A stretch of DNA of 64,000 nucleotides from an uncultured Gammaproteobacteria bacterium (lineage in GTDB: Bacteria > Pseudomonadota > Gammaproteobacteria > Steroidobacterales > Foliamicaceae): the NCBI GenBank assembly GCA_951828235.1, contig OX639965.1, positions 1,261,191-1,325,190 on the forward strand, read 5' to 3'. Shown one piece after another: positions 16,692 through 24,540 of the stretch (its first letter is position 1; every line of letters starts with the position of its first letter). A program made the translations under genes and the position numbers. A model generated the notes under the pieces. The model made no database searches. It was not told the origin of the DNA and saw only the letters and a program-made list of their open reading frames with translations.

Positions 16692-17789
16692 ATGAAACGC
16701 AGAGAACTTCTTGCCGGACTGGGAGCGAGCGCGGCCGTACTGGCCGCCTGCGGCCAGGAGCAGCCCGCGGCCGGGACGGCATCGTCGGCCTCGCCGGGCG
16801 AAACCTTCAACTGGAAGATGGTGACCACCTGGCCGCCCAACTTTCCCGGCACCGGCACCTCCGCCACGCTGCTGGCGGAAACCATTACCAGGGCGTCCGG
16901 CGGCCGGATCAGGGTGCAGGTCTACGCGGCCGGCGAACTGGTTCCGCCGTTCGAGGTGTTCAACGCGGTGTCCGCGGGCGCCGCGGAAATCGGGCATGGC
17001 GTTTCCTATTACTGGAAGGCGCAGGTCGAAGCGGCCCAATTCTTCGGCGCCATTCCGTTCGGCATGACCCCTCCCGAATCGTCCGCCTGGCTGCATTTCG
17101 GCGGAGGACTGGAGTTGTGGCGGGAGCTGTATGAGCCGTTCGGCGTCATGGTATTCACCGGCGGCAACACCGGCACCCAGATGGGCGGCTGGTTCAACCG
17201 CGAAATCAATTCGCCCGAGGACCTCAAGGGGCTGAAGATGCGCATACCGGGCCTGGGCGGCGAGGTGCTGCAACGCGCCGGCGGCACACCGGTCATGCTG
17301 CCGGGCGGCGAAATCTATACCGCCATGCAGACCGGCAGCGTCGATGCCACCGAGTGGGTGGGGCCTTACAACGACGTCGGATTCGGCCTGCACGAGGTCG
17401 CGCAGTACTACTATTACCCGGGCTGGCACGAGCCGGGCGCGATCCTGGAAGTTTCGATTAACCAGGAAGCCTGGGACGCGCTTCCGGAGGATCTCCAGGA
17501 TGTCGTGAGATCCGCATGCGGCTATGTGGAAAGCCGAATGGGCCCGGAATACAGCGCCCGCAACGCCCAGTTTCTCCAGCAGCTTCGCGACGAGGGCAAG
17601 ATCGAGATCCGCCGTTTCCCCGATTCGGTGATCGACGAGTTGCGCGCGCGTTCCCGGGAAGTGATCGACGAACTGGTTGCCCGCGACGAGAAGGCCGCGC
17701 GCATCTACGCCTCCTACGCGGCCTTCCAGCAGCAGGTGAACGAGTGGCTGGACATCGGCGAGCGCGCTGTAGTCGCCGCCCGCGGCTGA
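16692..17789 (+). CDS. TRAP transporter solute-binding lipoprotein (DctP/TakP-like)
   Basis: 365 aa. The N-terminus MKRRELLAGLGASAAVLAAC combines a twin-Arg-like n-region with a lipobox (LAAC), so it is probably a periplasmic lipoprotein. The body matches DctP/TakP binding proteins: WKMVTTWPPNFPGTG, GAAEIGHGVSYYWK, GLKMRIPGLGGEVL and TEWVGPYND. TakP-type members bind 2-oxo acids or mandelate-like acids. No membrane subunits adjoin; dctQ-dctM lie 11 kb away on the other strand and could be the partners. Neighbour genes are DUF6065 and a Gfo/Idh/MocA oxidoreductase. Confidence 0.9.
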   Translation: MKRRELLAGLGASAAVLAACGQEQPAAGTASSASPGETFNWKMVTTWPPNFPGTGTSATLLAETITRASGGRIRVQVYAAGELVPPFEVFNAVSAGAAEIGHGVSYYWKAQVEAAQFFGAIPFGMTPPESSAWLHFGGGLELWRELYEPFGVMVFTGGNTGTQMGGWFNREINSPEDLKGLKMRIPGLGGEVLQRAGGTPVMLPGGEIYTAMQTGSVDATEWVGPYNDVGFGLHEVAQYYYYPGWHEPGAILEVSINQEAWDALPEDLQDVVRSACGYVESRMGPEYSARNAQFLQQLRDEGKIEIRRFPDSVIDELRARSREVIDELVARDEKAARIYASYAAFQQQVNEWLDIGERAVVAARG

Positions 17790-17820
17790 CCGGGGGAAGG
17801 CTGCGGCTACCAGGTCGACG

Positions 17821-18828
17821 ATGGGCCCCATACGCACGGGGATAATCGGTTGCGGCCGTATTTCTTCTTCGCATGCCGCCGCCGTACGGCAGCTCGAGGG
17901 TGATTTCGAGCTCACGGCGCTGGCCGATCCGAATGAGAGCAGGCTCCGGGAGCTTGCGCTTCGCCATGAAGTTTCGCATCTCGTTGAGAGCCCGCAGGCG
18001 CTTTGCGCACGCAACGATGTGGACGCCGTAATCATCTGCTCGCCCAACGAGTTTCACGCGGACCAGGCGGTTGCCGCGCTGGCTGCAGGCAAGCACGTCC
18101 TTGTCGAAAAACCGATGGCGGACAACGCGGGCGATGCGGAAATGATGGCCAGGGCGGCCGGCCGCAGCGGCCGGGTGCTCGCGCTGGGGCACACATTCCG
18201 GCATTGCGCCGCCATCCGCTACGTGCAGGACCATTTGCGCGACTACGGTGCGTTGCGGGCCGTGGAAGTGTCCATGTGCGTGAAGTGGGACGGCCCGCAA
18301 ACCGACTGGTGGACCGAGCGGTCGATGGAAGAGGGCCTGGTCCTGTCCCTGTTTGCCCCGCACGCGCTCGATTTTGTACACATGGTCATGCAGGACGATG
18401 TCCTCCGCGTCCACGTTGAGGCCGCCCGCCATCAGTCGGGCTGGCGCGGCGAGGACGAGGCGATGATCCTGCTGTCCTATCCCGGCAGGCGCATGGCGTC
18501 GGTTCACGTTTCCTACAATCAGGATTACGTGGTGAACCGCAAGTCCTTGCATTTCGAGAATGCCTTCGTGCTCATCGAGGACAACGAGAAGGTGTGGGTC
18601 AACGACGAGCTCGTTGTTTCACCGCCGGGGCAGCCTGATGGTGCAGCTCGCAGGATGGGCTCACGCGATCTGACGCCCTATTTCGTCGACCAACTCAGGG
18701 AATTCGCCAGAGCCATCCGCGGCCGGCCCCATCGCTGCATCCTGGCCGACGAAGGCGTGCGATTCACCGCCCTGCTCGACGAGGTCATTCGCGCCGCCGC
18801 GGCAACATCGCGAGACGCCGTTCATTGA
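17821..18828 (+). CDS. Gfo/Idh/MocA family oxidoreductase
   Basis: 335 aa. The N-terminal Rossmann motif is IIGCGRISSSHAAAV. The family EKP motif is in LVEKPMADNAGDAEMM. The C-terminal alpha/beta domain includes the GHTFRH region. Such enzymes oxidise or epimerise sugars, inositols or related polyols with NAD(P). It begins 31 nt after dctP, so its substrate may be what that binding protein captures. No specific reaction can be given. Confidence 0.85.
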   Translation: MGPIRTGIIGCGRISSSHAAAVRQLEGDFELTALADPNESRLRELALRHEVSHLVESPQALCARNDVDAVIICSPNEFHADQAVAALAAGKHVLVEKPMADNAGDAEMMARAAGRSGRVLALGHTFRHCAAIRYVQDHLRDYGALRAVEVSMCVKWDGPQTDWWTERSMEEGLVLSLFAPHALDFVHMVMQDDVLRVHVEAARHQSGWRGEDEAMILLSYPGRRMASVHVSYNQDYVVNRKSLHFENAFVLIEDNEKVWVNDELVVSPPGQPDGAARRMGSRDLTPYFVDQLREFARAIRGRPHRCILADEGVRFTALLDEVIRAAAATSRDAVH

Positions 18829-18853
18829 AATAACTAGTCTGACTAGGTATGAT
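18825..18853 (+). promoter_or_regulatory. promoter with operator palindrome in its spacer, for the toxin-antitoxin operon
   Basis: -35 TTGAAA (18825-18830), a 17-nt spacer, and -10 TATGAT (18848-18853). The inverted repeat CTAGT-CTG-ACTAG (18834-18846) fills the spacer, where antitoxin binding would block RNA polymerase. The antitoxin ATG is 6 nt after the -10, so transcription should start at or within a base or two of the ATG, giving a leaderless mRNA. Confidence 0.7.
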
Positions 18854-18859
18854 GCCTGC

Positions 18860-19138
18860 ATGGCACGCACCTACTCCATCTACGAAGCAAAGGCGCGCTT
18901 TTCCGAGGTGATTCGCGAGGTGCGGGAAGGCGAGACCGTCACCGTGTCCTACCGGGGCGAACCGGTGGCGGAGATTCGCGCAATCCGGAAATCCAAAATG
19001 CCAACTCTGGACGAGCGGCTCGATCACCTTGAGCGCCGGGGTGCTTTGGTTCGGCCTGTGAGGGCAAGCCGAGATTTCAAGATGGTGGCCAGGAGGCCCG
19101 GTGCGCTGGCGCGCTTTCTTGCGGAACGCGCCGAATGA
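18860..19138 (+). CDS. Phd/YefM-type antitoxin
   Basis: 92 aa. The N-terminal Phd/YefM fold shows YSIYEAKARFSEVIREVREGETVTVSYRGEPVAEI, followed by a basic, toxin-binding tail. It should neutralise the downstream PIN toxin and repress its own promoter through the palindrome in the promoter spacer. The stop overlaps the toxin start by 4 nt, the usual coupling. No ribosome binding site can fit between the inferred transcription start and the ATG. Confidence 0.88.
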   Translation: MARTYSIYEAKARFSEVIREVREGETVTVSYRGEPVAEIRAIRKSKMPTLDERLDHLERRGALVRPVRASRDFKMVARRPGALARFLAERAE

Positions 19139-19524
19139 GCGCCGCTTATGTCGACACGTCGGTTCTGGCGGGCATTGCCTTCGGGGAACCCGCCGCCGAA
19201 AGGTTTGCGCTGGCGCTGAATCGCTTTGACCGCGTGCTTTCATCCAACCTTCTTGAAGCGGAAATGCGCGCCGTCTTCGAGCGCGAAAGCGAGGCCTTTG
19301 AGGAGGATGTCATGGCGGGCATCGACTGGGTTCTGCCCACCCGGCCGCTCTCGGCTGAGTTTGCGAGAGCACTCGGCGCAGGCTATCTGCGGGGCGCCGA
19401 TCTTTGGCACGTCGCTACCGCGCTGTATGTTTCTCCACAACCCGACAGCCTTACCTTCGCGACGCTTGATGCCGGGCAGGGCCGGGTGGCCTCGGCGCTG
19501 GGCTTTCGCAAGTGCCGAATCTGA
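19135..19524 (+). CDS. VapC-type PIN-domain toxin
   Basis: 129 aa PIN-domain ribonuclease. Acidic residues of the active site are visible: Asp in YVDTSVL, Glu in LLEAEM, Asp in GADLWHVATAL and Asp in ATLDAGQG. VapC toxins usually cleave tRNA or rRNA. Paired with a Phd-type antitoxin, a common mixed combination. The active site looks intact. Confidence 0.87.
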   Translation: MSAAYVDTSVLAGIAFGEPAAERFALALNRFDRVLSSNLLEAEMRAVFERESEAFEEDVMAGIDWVLPTRPLSAEFARALGAGYLRGADLWHVATALYVSPQPDSLTFATLDAGQGRVASALGFRKCRI

Positions 19525-19604
19525 GCGCCGCGCTGTACCTGGAGGTGCGGCGTGAAGTTCCCGCTAGTGGCCGCGCATCAGATCGCCGGCCACGCCGCTC
19601 AAGT

Positions 19605-20711
19605 TCAGGCTCGCTCGGACAGAAGCGCCAGTAGCGGCGGGTTGATATAGAGATTCTCGCGCCCCATCTTGACCTCCTTAAGTACGTTTTCGGCTGCGAG
19701 AGCTTTGAGGTAGACGGCGGCCGTCTGGCGCTTGACGATATCCGCTTCCACCACGTCGCTGATTCGGCAGTAGGGATTCACGAAGATCAGTTGGGTCAGT
19801 TCGCGGGAGTAAATTTTCGGCAACCTCTGACGCATTGCAAGGGCTGTTTCGTCTAGAAGCTTCCGGATTGCGTGGATCTTAGTGGAGGTCCAGTCGGCAG
19901 TTATTCTGACGGCCTCCAGAATAAAGAGTATCCAGTTTTCCCAGGCCTGTTGGGTCGTCACTTCGAGTAGATACTGGTAGTACGACGACTTGTTCCGGAT
20001 GAGGTGCCGGCTGAGATAGAGGACGGGAAGGTCAAGCAGCCCCTTATCCACGAGATAGAGCAGGTTGAGCACACGTCCGGTGCGGCCGTTTCCGTCCACA
20101 AACGGGTGGATCGCTTCGAATTGATAATGCATGACCGCAAGGCGGATCAGCGGGTCGATCGCTTCGACTTCATGAATGTAACGCTCCCAATTGGCAAGTT
20201 TGTTCCGGAGAATGTTCTCTCCCACCGGCGGTGTGTAGACAACCTCGTCGGTTGCATCATTGATCAACGCCGTTCCCGGCGTCTTGCGGACATCCAGGTT
20301 TACACCCTTGATCGTCCGGCAGACCGCAACCGCAATGGCGGTCGAAAGCGGCCGGTTCTTCAGCATTCCGAATCCGTGGTGCAAAGCAGTACGGTAGCGC
20401 AGCGCCTCTTTGGTGGCAGGGTCGGCTTGACCTGCCGCCTGGTTGGCATATCGGAACAGTCGATCCGCCGTTGTGACGATGTTCTCGATCTCGGAACTCG
20501 CCTGAGCTTCGAGCAGCGGGATCGAATTGATCAGCATCGCCTGGTTCGGAATAAGCTGCCCGGCGACCCTGAGTTCCGCCAATGCAGCGCGTGCGGCAAT
20601 GCAGCGGCGCAGAATGGCCTTGGTCTCGGTCTCCGCAGCCGGCGGCAGATCCGGAAGGTCGTTGAACGGATGGCGGGGATCGAAGGTCATGTTTCCGTAT
20701 CCTGGACCCAT
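19605..20711 (-). CDS. Fic domain protein (class II, self-inhibited)
   Basis: 368 aa. The Fic motif HPFVDGNGRTGR begins near residue 202 and is complete (catalytic His, anion hole and Arg), so it should transfer AMP or another phosphate-containing group to proteins. An N-terminal inhibitory motif S-x-x-x-E-N (SSEIEN, about residue 75) marks it as class II, with antitoxin built in. A winged-helix-like C-terminal region (LIFVNPYCRISDVVEADIV...) may bind DNA. The start may be the ATG at 20690 instead. A promoter with palindromes lies upstream, consistent with autoregulation. Confidence 0.9.
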   Translation of the reverse strand: MGPGYGNMTFDPRHPFNDLPDLPPAAETETKAILRRCIAARAALAELRVAGQLIPNQAMLINSIPLLEAQASSEIENIVTTADRLFRYANQAAGQADPATKEALRYRTALHHGFGMLKNRPLSTAIAVAVCRTIKGVNLDVRKTPGTALINDATDEVVYTPPVGENILRNKLANWERYIHEVEAIDPLIRLAVMHYQFEAIHPFVDGNGRTGRVLNLLYLVDKGLLDLPVLYLSRHLIRNKSSYYQYLLEVTTQQAWENWILFILEAVRITADWTSTKIHAIRKLLDETALAMRQRLPKIYSRELTQLIFVNPYCRISDVVEADIVKRQTAAVYLKALAAENVLKEVKMGRENLYINPPLLALLSERA

Positions 20712-20730
20712 GTGGGGGCGTTTGCCGAAT

Positions 20731-20804
20731 ATGTCGATTCAATCGACATGCGGCCCTAACATGTCTATAAAATTCGATTATATCGACATATACTGCTGTG
20801 GCAA
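20731..20804 (-). promoter_or_regulatory. promoter and operator region of the Fic gene
   Basis: On the minus strand: -35 TTGCCA (20799-20804), 16-nt spacer, -10 TATAAT (20777-20782). A perfect palindrome ATGTCGAT-TCA-ATCGACAT lies at 20731-20749. Further ATGTC / TCGACAT half-sites (20761-20765, 20783-20789) overlap the promoter. The spacing suggests repression by a dimeric DNA-binding protein, perhaps the Fic protein's own C-terminal domain. Confidence 0.6.
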
Positions 20805-20823
20805 GGTCGGTGGACCGCTAAGC

Positions 20824-21537
20824 GGAAGGTCTGAACAAGGCCTCAAATAGCGTTTGGGGAGGCGATCTGGCGCTTTTTTGACGGCTTTGGCGCCGTTTCG
20901 AGGCCCGAAAACGGCCCGATACGGTGGTTCTTGCCGCCCCGCGCGGTGTGCAGGCGCACGTATCCCATGTCAGGCGGCCGCATACCGGCCGGCAATCAGC
21001 AGATTGGTAAAGCCCAGCAGCAGCGCATGCGCCGTGGCCACGTCCGATACGTTCGCCGCGGTCGCCTTCAGACTGTGCGCCAGACCCGATTCGGAATCCA
21101 CCCCAATGTGCGCCTTCATCCCGAAATACCGTGCTTCTCCAGCAAATGACGGAAGTTCAATATCGTCGTCTCGTCCGGCAACGGACCCGTCAATCGAAAA
21201 CCCGCAAAACGACGCACCGACTCCACCTCATACAGCAAATCCTCCATCCCCGGATCGCTGACGTTGTAAAACAACTGAACGCAATGCACCCGAAGCATCG
21301 AACTCAAGGGATACGGACGCCGGCCCCGCCCCGCCTTCGGATAAAACGGCTCAATCCGGGACTCCAAACGCGACCAGGGAATCAAGCCATCCATCTTCGA
21401 AAGAAACTTCTCCCGGCGCGTGCGGCGCTTCTTCAGGTCGTGCTCCAATTCCGCAAAGCTCGCTTGATGCATCACTCAACCCTCAACAAGACAGAATAGA
21501 AGGTATTGTCGCAGAATCGAACTTGTTCAGAGATTCC
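20824..21537. mobile_element. decayed IS5-like insertion sequence
   Basis: Imperfect terminal inverted repeats bound it: GGAAGGTCTGAACAAG (20824-20839) and, reversed, GGAATCTCTGAACAAG (21522-21537). Inside are two minus-strand transposase fragments with an internal deletion. At about 714 bp it is shorter than a complete IS5-family element. Both ends are preceded by CTAA read outward-in, so no direct target duplication can be called. It lies between the Fic gene and a FitAB-like pair. Confidence 0.7.
20970..21475 (-). pseudogene. IS5-family transposase, internally deleted and frameshifted
   Basis: The N-terminal 119 codons (21475 down to 21116) give an IS5-type start with FLSKMDGLIPWSRLESRIEP, SSMLRVHCVQLFYNVSDPGMEDLLYE and DETTILNFRHLLEKHG. 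After KHG the frame ends. A second frame continues with YFGMKAHIGVDSESGLAHSL and ANVSDVATAHALLLG, matching the central DDE region, and stops at 20970. The intervening catalytic part and the C-terminus are missing, so it cannot transpose by itself. Confidence 0.8.
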
Positions 21538-21609
21538 TTAGTGCTTGCATATCGTGCTAGCATTCCGGAACGGTCCCAGGCAATGCTCATGCCGTAAGGA
21601 GGCGCTGCA

Positions 21610-21867
21610 ATGAAATCCACCATTACGGTTCGTGACATCAATGCAGGAGACAAAGCGTGGCTGCAGCGCGAAGCGCGCCAATTCGGTATCTCAATGGAAG
21701 AGTTTGTACGCCGGCTGATTCGTGAGAAACGGGAGAATTCCCGGAGCTGCGGAAACCTTTCGGACGCCTTCAAGCGCTATTTCGGCCCGGAACACGGTGT
21801 GGAATTGCCGCCGCGCGCGCGCTATGGCTATAGGCCGATAGAGTTTGACGACGAGGGCAATACGTGA
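21610..21867 (+). CDS. FitA-like ribbon-helix-helix antitoxin
   Basis: 85 aa. The N-terminal MKSTITVRDINAGDKAWLQR and ISMEEFVRRLIREKR form a ribbon-helix-helix DNA-binding unit as in FitA/VapB antitoxins; the C-terminal part would occupy the toxin active site. GTAAGGAGG (about 21595-21603) is a strong ribosome binding site just upstream of ATG 21610. It overlaps the toxin start by 4 nt. Confidence 0.85.
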   Translation: MKSTITVRDINAGDKAWLQREARQFGISMEEFVRRLIREKRENSRSCGNLSDAFKRYFGPEHGVELPPRARYGYRPIEFDDEGNT

Positions 21868-22313
21868 CCGCGCCGATTGCCTGGCTGCTCGATACCAATG
21901 TCGTCTCGGAGATGATGCGGCCTGAGCCGGAGCTTCGTGTCGTTGCATTTCTTGATCGGATCGCCGGTGACGGCGTGGGCCTTTCGTCCGTTACCGTTTG
22001 GGAAATTCTGAATGGCGTTGGCCGTCTTGATACGGGACGCCGCAGGGACGATATCCTGCGGCGGTTTCAGGGTCTTCTGGACGATGTGTTCGAAGACCGG
22101 GTACTGGATTGGACGATGGCCGACGCCATAGCCTGCGCGGGCATTATGGAAGTGAAGCGGCGCCGGGGCGAATCGCTCGACGAACACTTGCCCGACGCCT
22201 TTCTCGCTGCGGCTGCGCTCTCCAGAGGATTGACCGTCGTTACCCGCAACGCGCGCCAGTTTCGAAACGTCGGCGCGAAAGTTGTCGATCCTTGGACGAG
22301 CGTGTATCAATAG
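21864..22313 (+). CDS. FitB-like PIN-domain toxin
   Basis: 149 aa with GTG start at 21864. PIN residues: Asp in LLDTNVVSEMMRP, Glu in TVWEILNG, Asp in LPDAFLAAAALS and the TRNARQF end motif typical of FitB-type members. Probable ribonuclease held inactive by the preceding antitoxin. The site looks intact. Confidence 0.88.
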   Translation: MTAPIAWLLDTNVVSEMMRPEPELRVVAFLDRIAGDGVGLSSVTVWEILNGVGRLDTGRRRDDILRRFQGLLDDVFEDRVLDWTMADAIACAGIMEVKRRRGESLDEHLPDAFLAAAALSRGLTVVTRNARQFRNVGAKVVDPWTSVYQ

Positions 22314-22363
22314 CGGCTGAATTTACATGCTGGCCTGCCTGCAATAAGGCCAAGCCTGCACTG

Positions 22364-22403
22364 TGATTACTCCATTGAGTATTTTTACTCAATGGAGTAA
22401 TCA
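22364..22403. terminator. perfect 18-bp hairpin between convergent toxin genes
   Basis: TGATTACTCCATTGAGTA (22364-22381), loop TTTT, then the exact reverse complement (22386-22403). It ends one base before the stop codon of the minus-strand PIN gene and follows the plus-strand PIN gene by 50 nt. It could end transcription from both sides, but the stem is AT-rich, unlike ordinary terminators here. Confidence 0.5.
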
Positions 22404-22802
22404 TCAGCCGGGACGGCTGAAGCCGGGCGTGCGTGCAAGTTCGCGGTCGAAGGTGTAGGTCACGGAAGCGCCGGCCAGAGCAGCGCTTTCGCCGATCAGA
22501 TAGTCCGAGAAGTCGGCTTTCCCCGCGGCATAGCGCTGAATTGCTGCGCCGACCGCGGCGCGGTTGGCAAACTCGAATTCATCCGCTGCAAGCAAGCGCC
22601 GCAGCGTTTGCAGGATATTGGCTCTTTCAAGGCCATACACGGCCTCCAATACCCATTCCATCTCGCACAAGACGATGTCGGGCAGCAGAACCCGCTCTCC
22701 GGCAGCCACGGCGCGCTGTAGCAGTTCTTCTGCCTGTCTTGCCTGCTGCGCTTGATCGTTCAGCAGCAGGCGCAGCAGAAGATTGTTGTCGAACGCGATC
22801 AC
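22404..22802 (-). CDS. VapC-type PIN-domain toxin
   Basis: 132 aa. PIN residues: Asp in MIAFDNNLLLRLLL (DNN instead of the usual DTN), Glu in LCEMEWVL, Asp in FSDYLIGESAAL and Asp in YTFDREL. Pairs with the AbrB-like antitoxin, whose stop overlaps this start by 4 nt. Ribonuclease activity is inferred from the family. Confidence 0.87.
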   Translation of the reverse strand: MIAFDNNLLLRLLLNDQAQQARQAEELLQRAVAAGERVLLPDIVLCEMEWVLEAVYGLERANILQTLRRLLAADEFEFANRAAVGAAIQRYAAGKADFSDYLIGESAALAGASVTYTFDRELARTPGFSRPG

Positions 22803-23056
22803 TTTGGGCCATGTTTTGCTGCCGCCCTGGCCCGCAAGGCCCGGCGCATGGCGTCTGCGCTACTCGGCTTGCTTGCGGCATGTTGCGCCAGGAATCCACC
22901 CAAGGGCTCCTGTCCGCTTCGTAGGGGACGCATCCGCACAGCGCCGTCGCCGGCGAATTCAAACGCCAGCCGGTCACCCGCCCGCACTGCCATTCTGGAC
23001 CGAACGGCTTTGGGAATCGTGACCTGCCCCTTGCTGGTTATCTTTGCGGTATCCAT
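22799..23056 (-). CDS. SpoVT/AbrB-domain antitoxin (VapB/MazE-like)
   Basis: 85 aa. The swapped-hairpin AbrB domain is clear: AKITSKGQVTIPKAVRSRMAVRAGDRLAFEF. An Ala-rich, basic C-terminal helix should bind the PIN toxin. It is transcribed divergently from soxC; the 212-nt spacer must hold both promoters. Confidence 0.87.
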   Translation of the reverse strand: MDTAKITSKGQVTIPKAVRSRMAVRAGDRLAFEFAGDGAVRMRPLRSGQEPLGGFLAQHAASKPSSADAMRRALRARAAAKHGPK

Positions 23057-23268
23057 GACAATTCCTTACAAATGGCATATTTCTCGCTAATAGTAATGCC
23101 TTTTTGATCCAGCTACAACCTCGACCGGAAAAGACCGGCGACCACGCGAGAGCCCCCAATTCGAGCTTCGTGCGCGGCGTACACTGGCAGTGTGCAGACC
23201 CGTGGAGCAGGCATGGTCGTAGCGCACGCGCGCAACATGCTGCATCATCGTGGCAGGAGCGGAACTCG

Positions 23269-24540
23269 ATGCCCGAACGGATACTTGAAGACCTGGAACC
23301 CGTTGCCGGCAATGGCCTGCTGCACCGGCGCCTTTTTCTCAAGGGGAGCGCCGCTGTGCTGGGCGCCGGTTCGCTGGGACTGATGACGGCAGCGCCGGCT
23401 AAGGAGTTGCCGCCGTGGATGCGCGGGCCGGGCCGGCCGCTGAGCGGTTACGGCACCCGTTCACCCTACGAGGCTGGCGTCCAGCGCCAGGTCCTGGCAG
23501 CAACCGGCACCGACGGCGCCGGTGGTTCATGGACGCCGCTGGAAGCGCTGGAAGGCATGATCACGCCGAATCCGCTTCACTTCGAACGCCACCACAGCGG
23601 CATTCCCGAAATCGATCCCCACCGGCATCGGCTGCTCATTCACGGCATGGTCGATCGCGCCCTGTTCTTCGACATGGACGCGCTGTCGCGTTACCCGATG
23701 GTGTCGCGCATTCAGTTCATCGAGTGTTCGGGCAACAGCTACCTGGCGGGGTTGCCTGCCCGGCCGATCAACGACACTTGCGGTGCGCTCCACGGCCTGG
23801 TCTCGTGCAGCGAATGGACCGGCGTGCCGCTTTCCATTCTGCTGGATGAGGCCGGAGTCGACCCGGCCGCCGGCTGGATCATGGCCGAGGGCGCCGACGC
23901 CGCGGCCATGAATCGCAGCGTGCCGATGGCCAAGGCCATGGACGATGCGTTGCTCGCGCTGTACCAGAATGGCGAACGCCTGCGCCCGGAGCAGGGTTAC
24001 CCGCTGCGGCTGTTTCTGCCGGGCTACGAGGGCAATATGAGCATCAAGTGGCTGCGCCGGATCAAGGTGACCGCCGCGCCGTCAATGACCCGGGAAGAGA
24101 CTTCCAAGTACTCGGACCTGCTGCCGGACGGGCGGACGCTGCTCTTTACCTATCCGATGGACGTAAAGTCGGTGATCACTTCACCGTCACCCGGACTGGA
24201 GCTCAAGGAGCCCGGGCTGTACCAGATATCCGGCATGGCGTGGTCCGGGGCGGGCCGGATCGCCAGGGTCGAGGTCTCCGCCGACGGCGGCGCTACCTGG
24301 GGCGAGGCGGCGTTGTGCGAGCCGGTGCTGGACAAGGCCGTAACGCGATTTCGCATGGCGTGGCGCTGGAACGGCGCTGAAACCGTGATCATGAGCCGGG
24401 CCGCGGATGAGGCCGGCGAGATGCAGCCCACGCGCGACGCGATCATCGCCGCCAAGGGCACCAAATTTGCTTACCACTACAACGGCATCCAGGCCTGGAG
24501 GGTTGACGGCAAGGGCCAGGTGAGCAATGTCTACGCGTAG
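23269..24540 (+). CDS. soxC: SoxC-type molybdenum sulfite dehydrogenase
   Basis: 423 aa. The N-terminus has a twin-arginine export signal (HRRLFLKGSAAVLGAG). Moco-binding domain: HFERHHSGIPEIDP and the Mo-ligand Cys in QFIECSGNSY. Dimerisation domain follows, with GLYQISGMAWSGAGRIARVEVS. It oxidises sulfite or protein-bound sulfane sulfur in the periplasm and passes electrons to the cytochrome encoded next. ATG 23269 is chosen because AGGAGCGG lies upstream; the frame is open 165 nt farther, without a credible start. No soxXYZAB is present. Confidence 0.92.
   Translation: MPERILEDLEPVAGNGLLHRRLFLKGSAAVLGAGSLGLMTAAPAKELPPWMRGPGRPLSGYGTRSPYEAGVQRQVLAATGTDGAGGSWTPLEALEGMITPNPLHFERHHSGIPEIDPHRHRLLIHGMVDRALFFDMDALSRYPMVSRIQFIECSGNSYLAGLPARPINDTCGALHGLVSCSEWTGVPLSILLDEAGVDPAAGWIMAEGADAAAMNRSVPMAKAMDDALLALYQNGERLRPEQGYPLRLFLPGYEGNMSIKWLRRIKVTAAPSMTREETSKYSDLLPDGRTLLFTYPMDVKSVITSPSPGLELKEPGLYQISGMAWSGAGRIARVEVSADGGATWGEAALCEPVLDKAVTRFRMAWRWNGAETVIMSRAADEAGEMQPTRDAIIAAKGTKFAYHYNGIQAWRVDGKGQVSNVYA

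Noticed and set aside
17821..18828. Molybdenum role for the Gfo/Idh/MocA protein
   Set aside because: The MocA in that family name is rhizopine catabolism MocA, unrelated to molybdenum cofactor MocA; the protein is an NAD(P) oxidoreductase.
20818..21541. Target-site duplication around the IS5-like relic
   Set aside because: CTAA on the left and TTAG on the right are reverse complements, not direct repeats.
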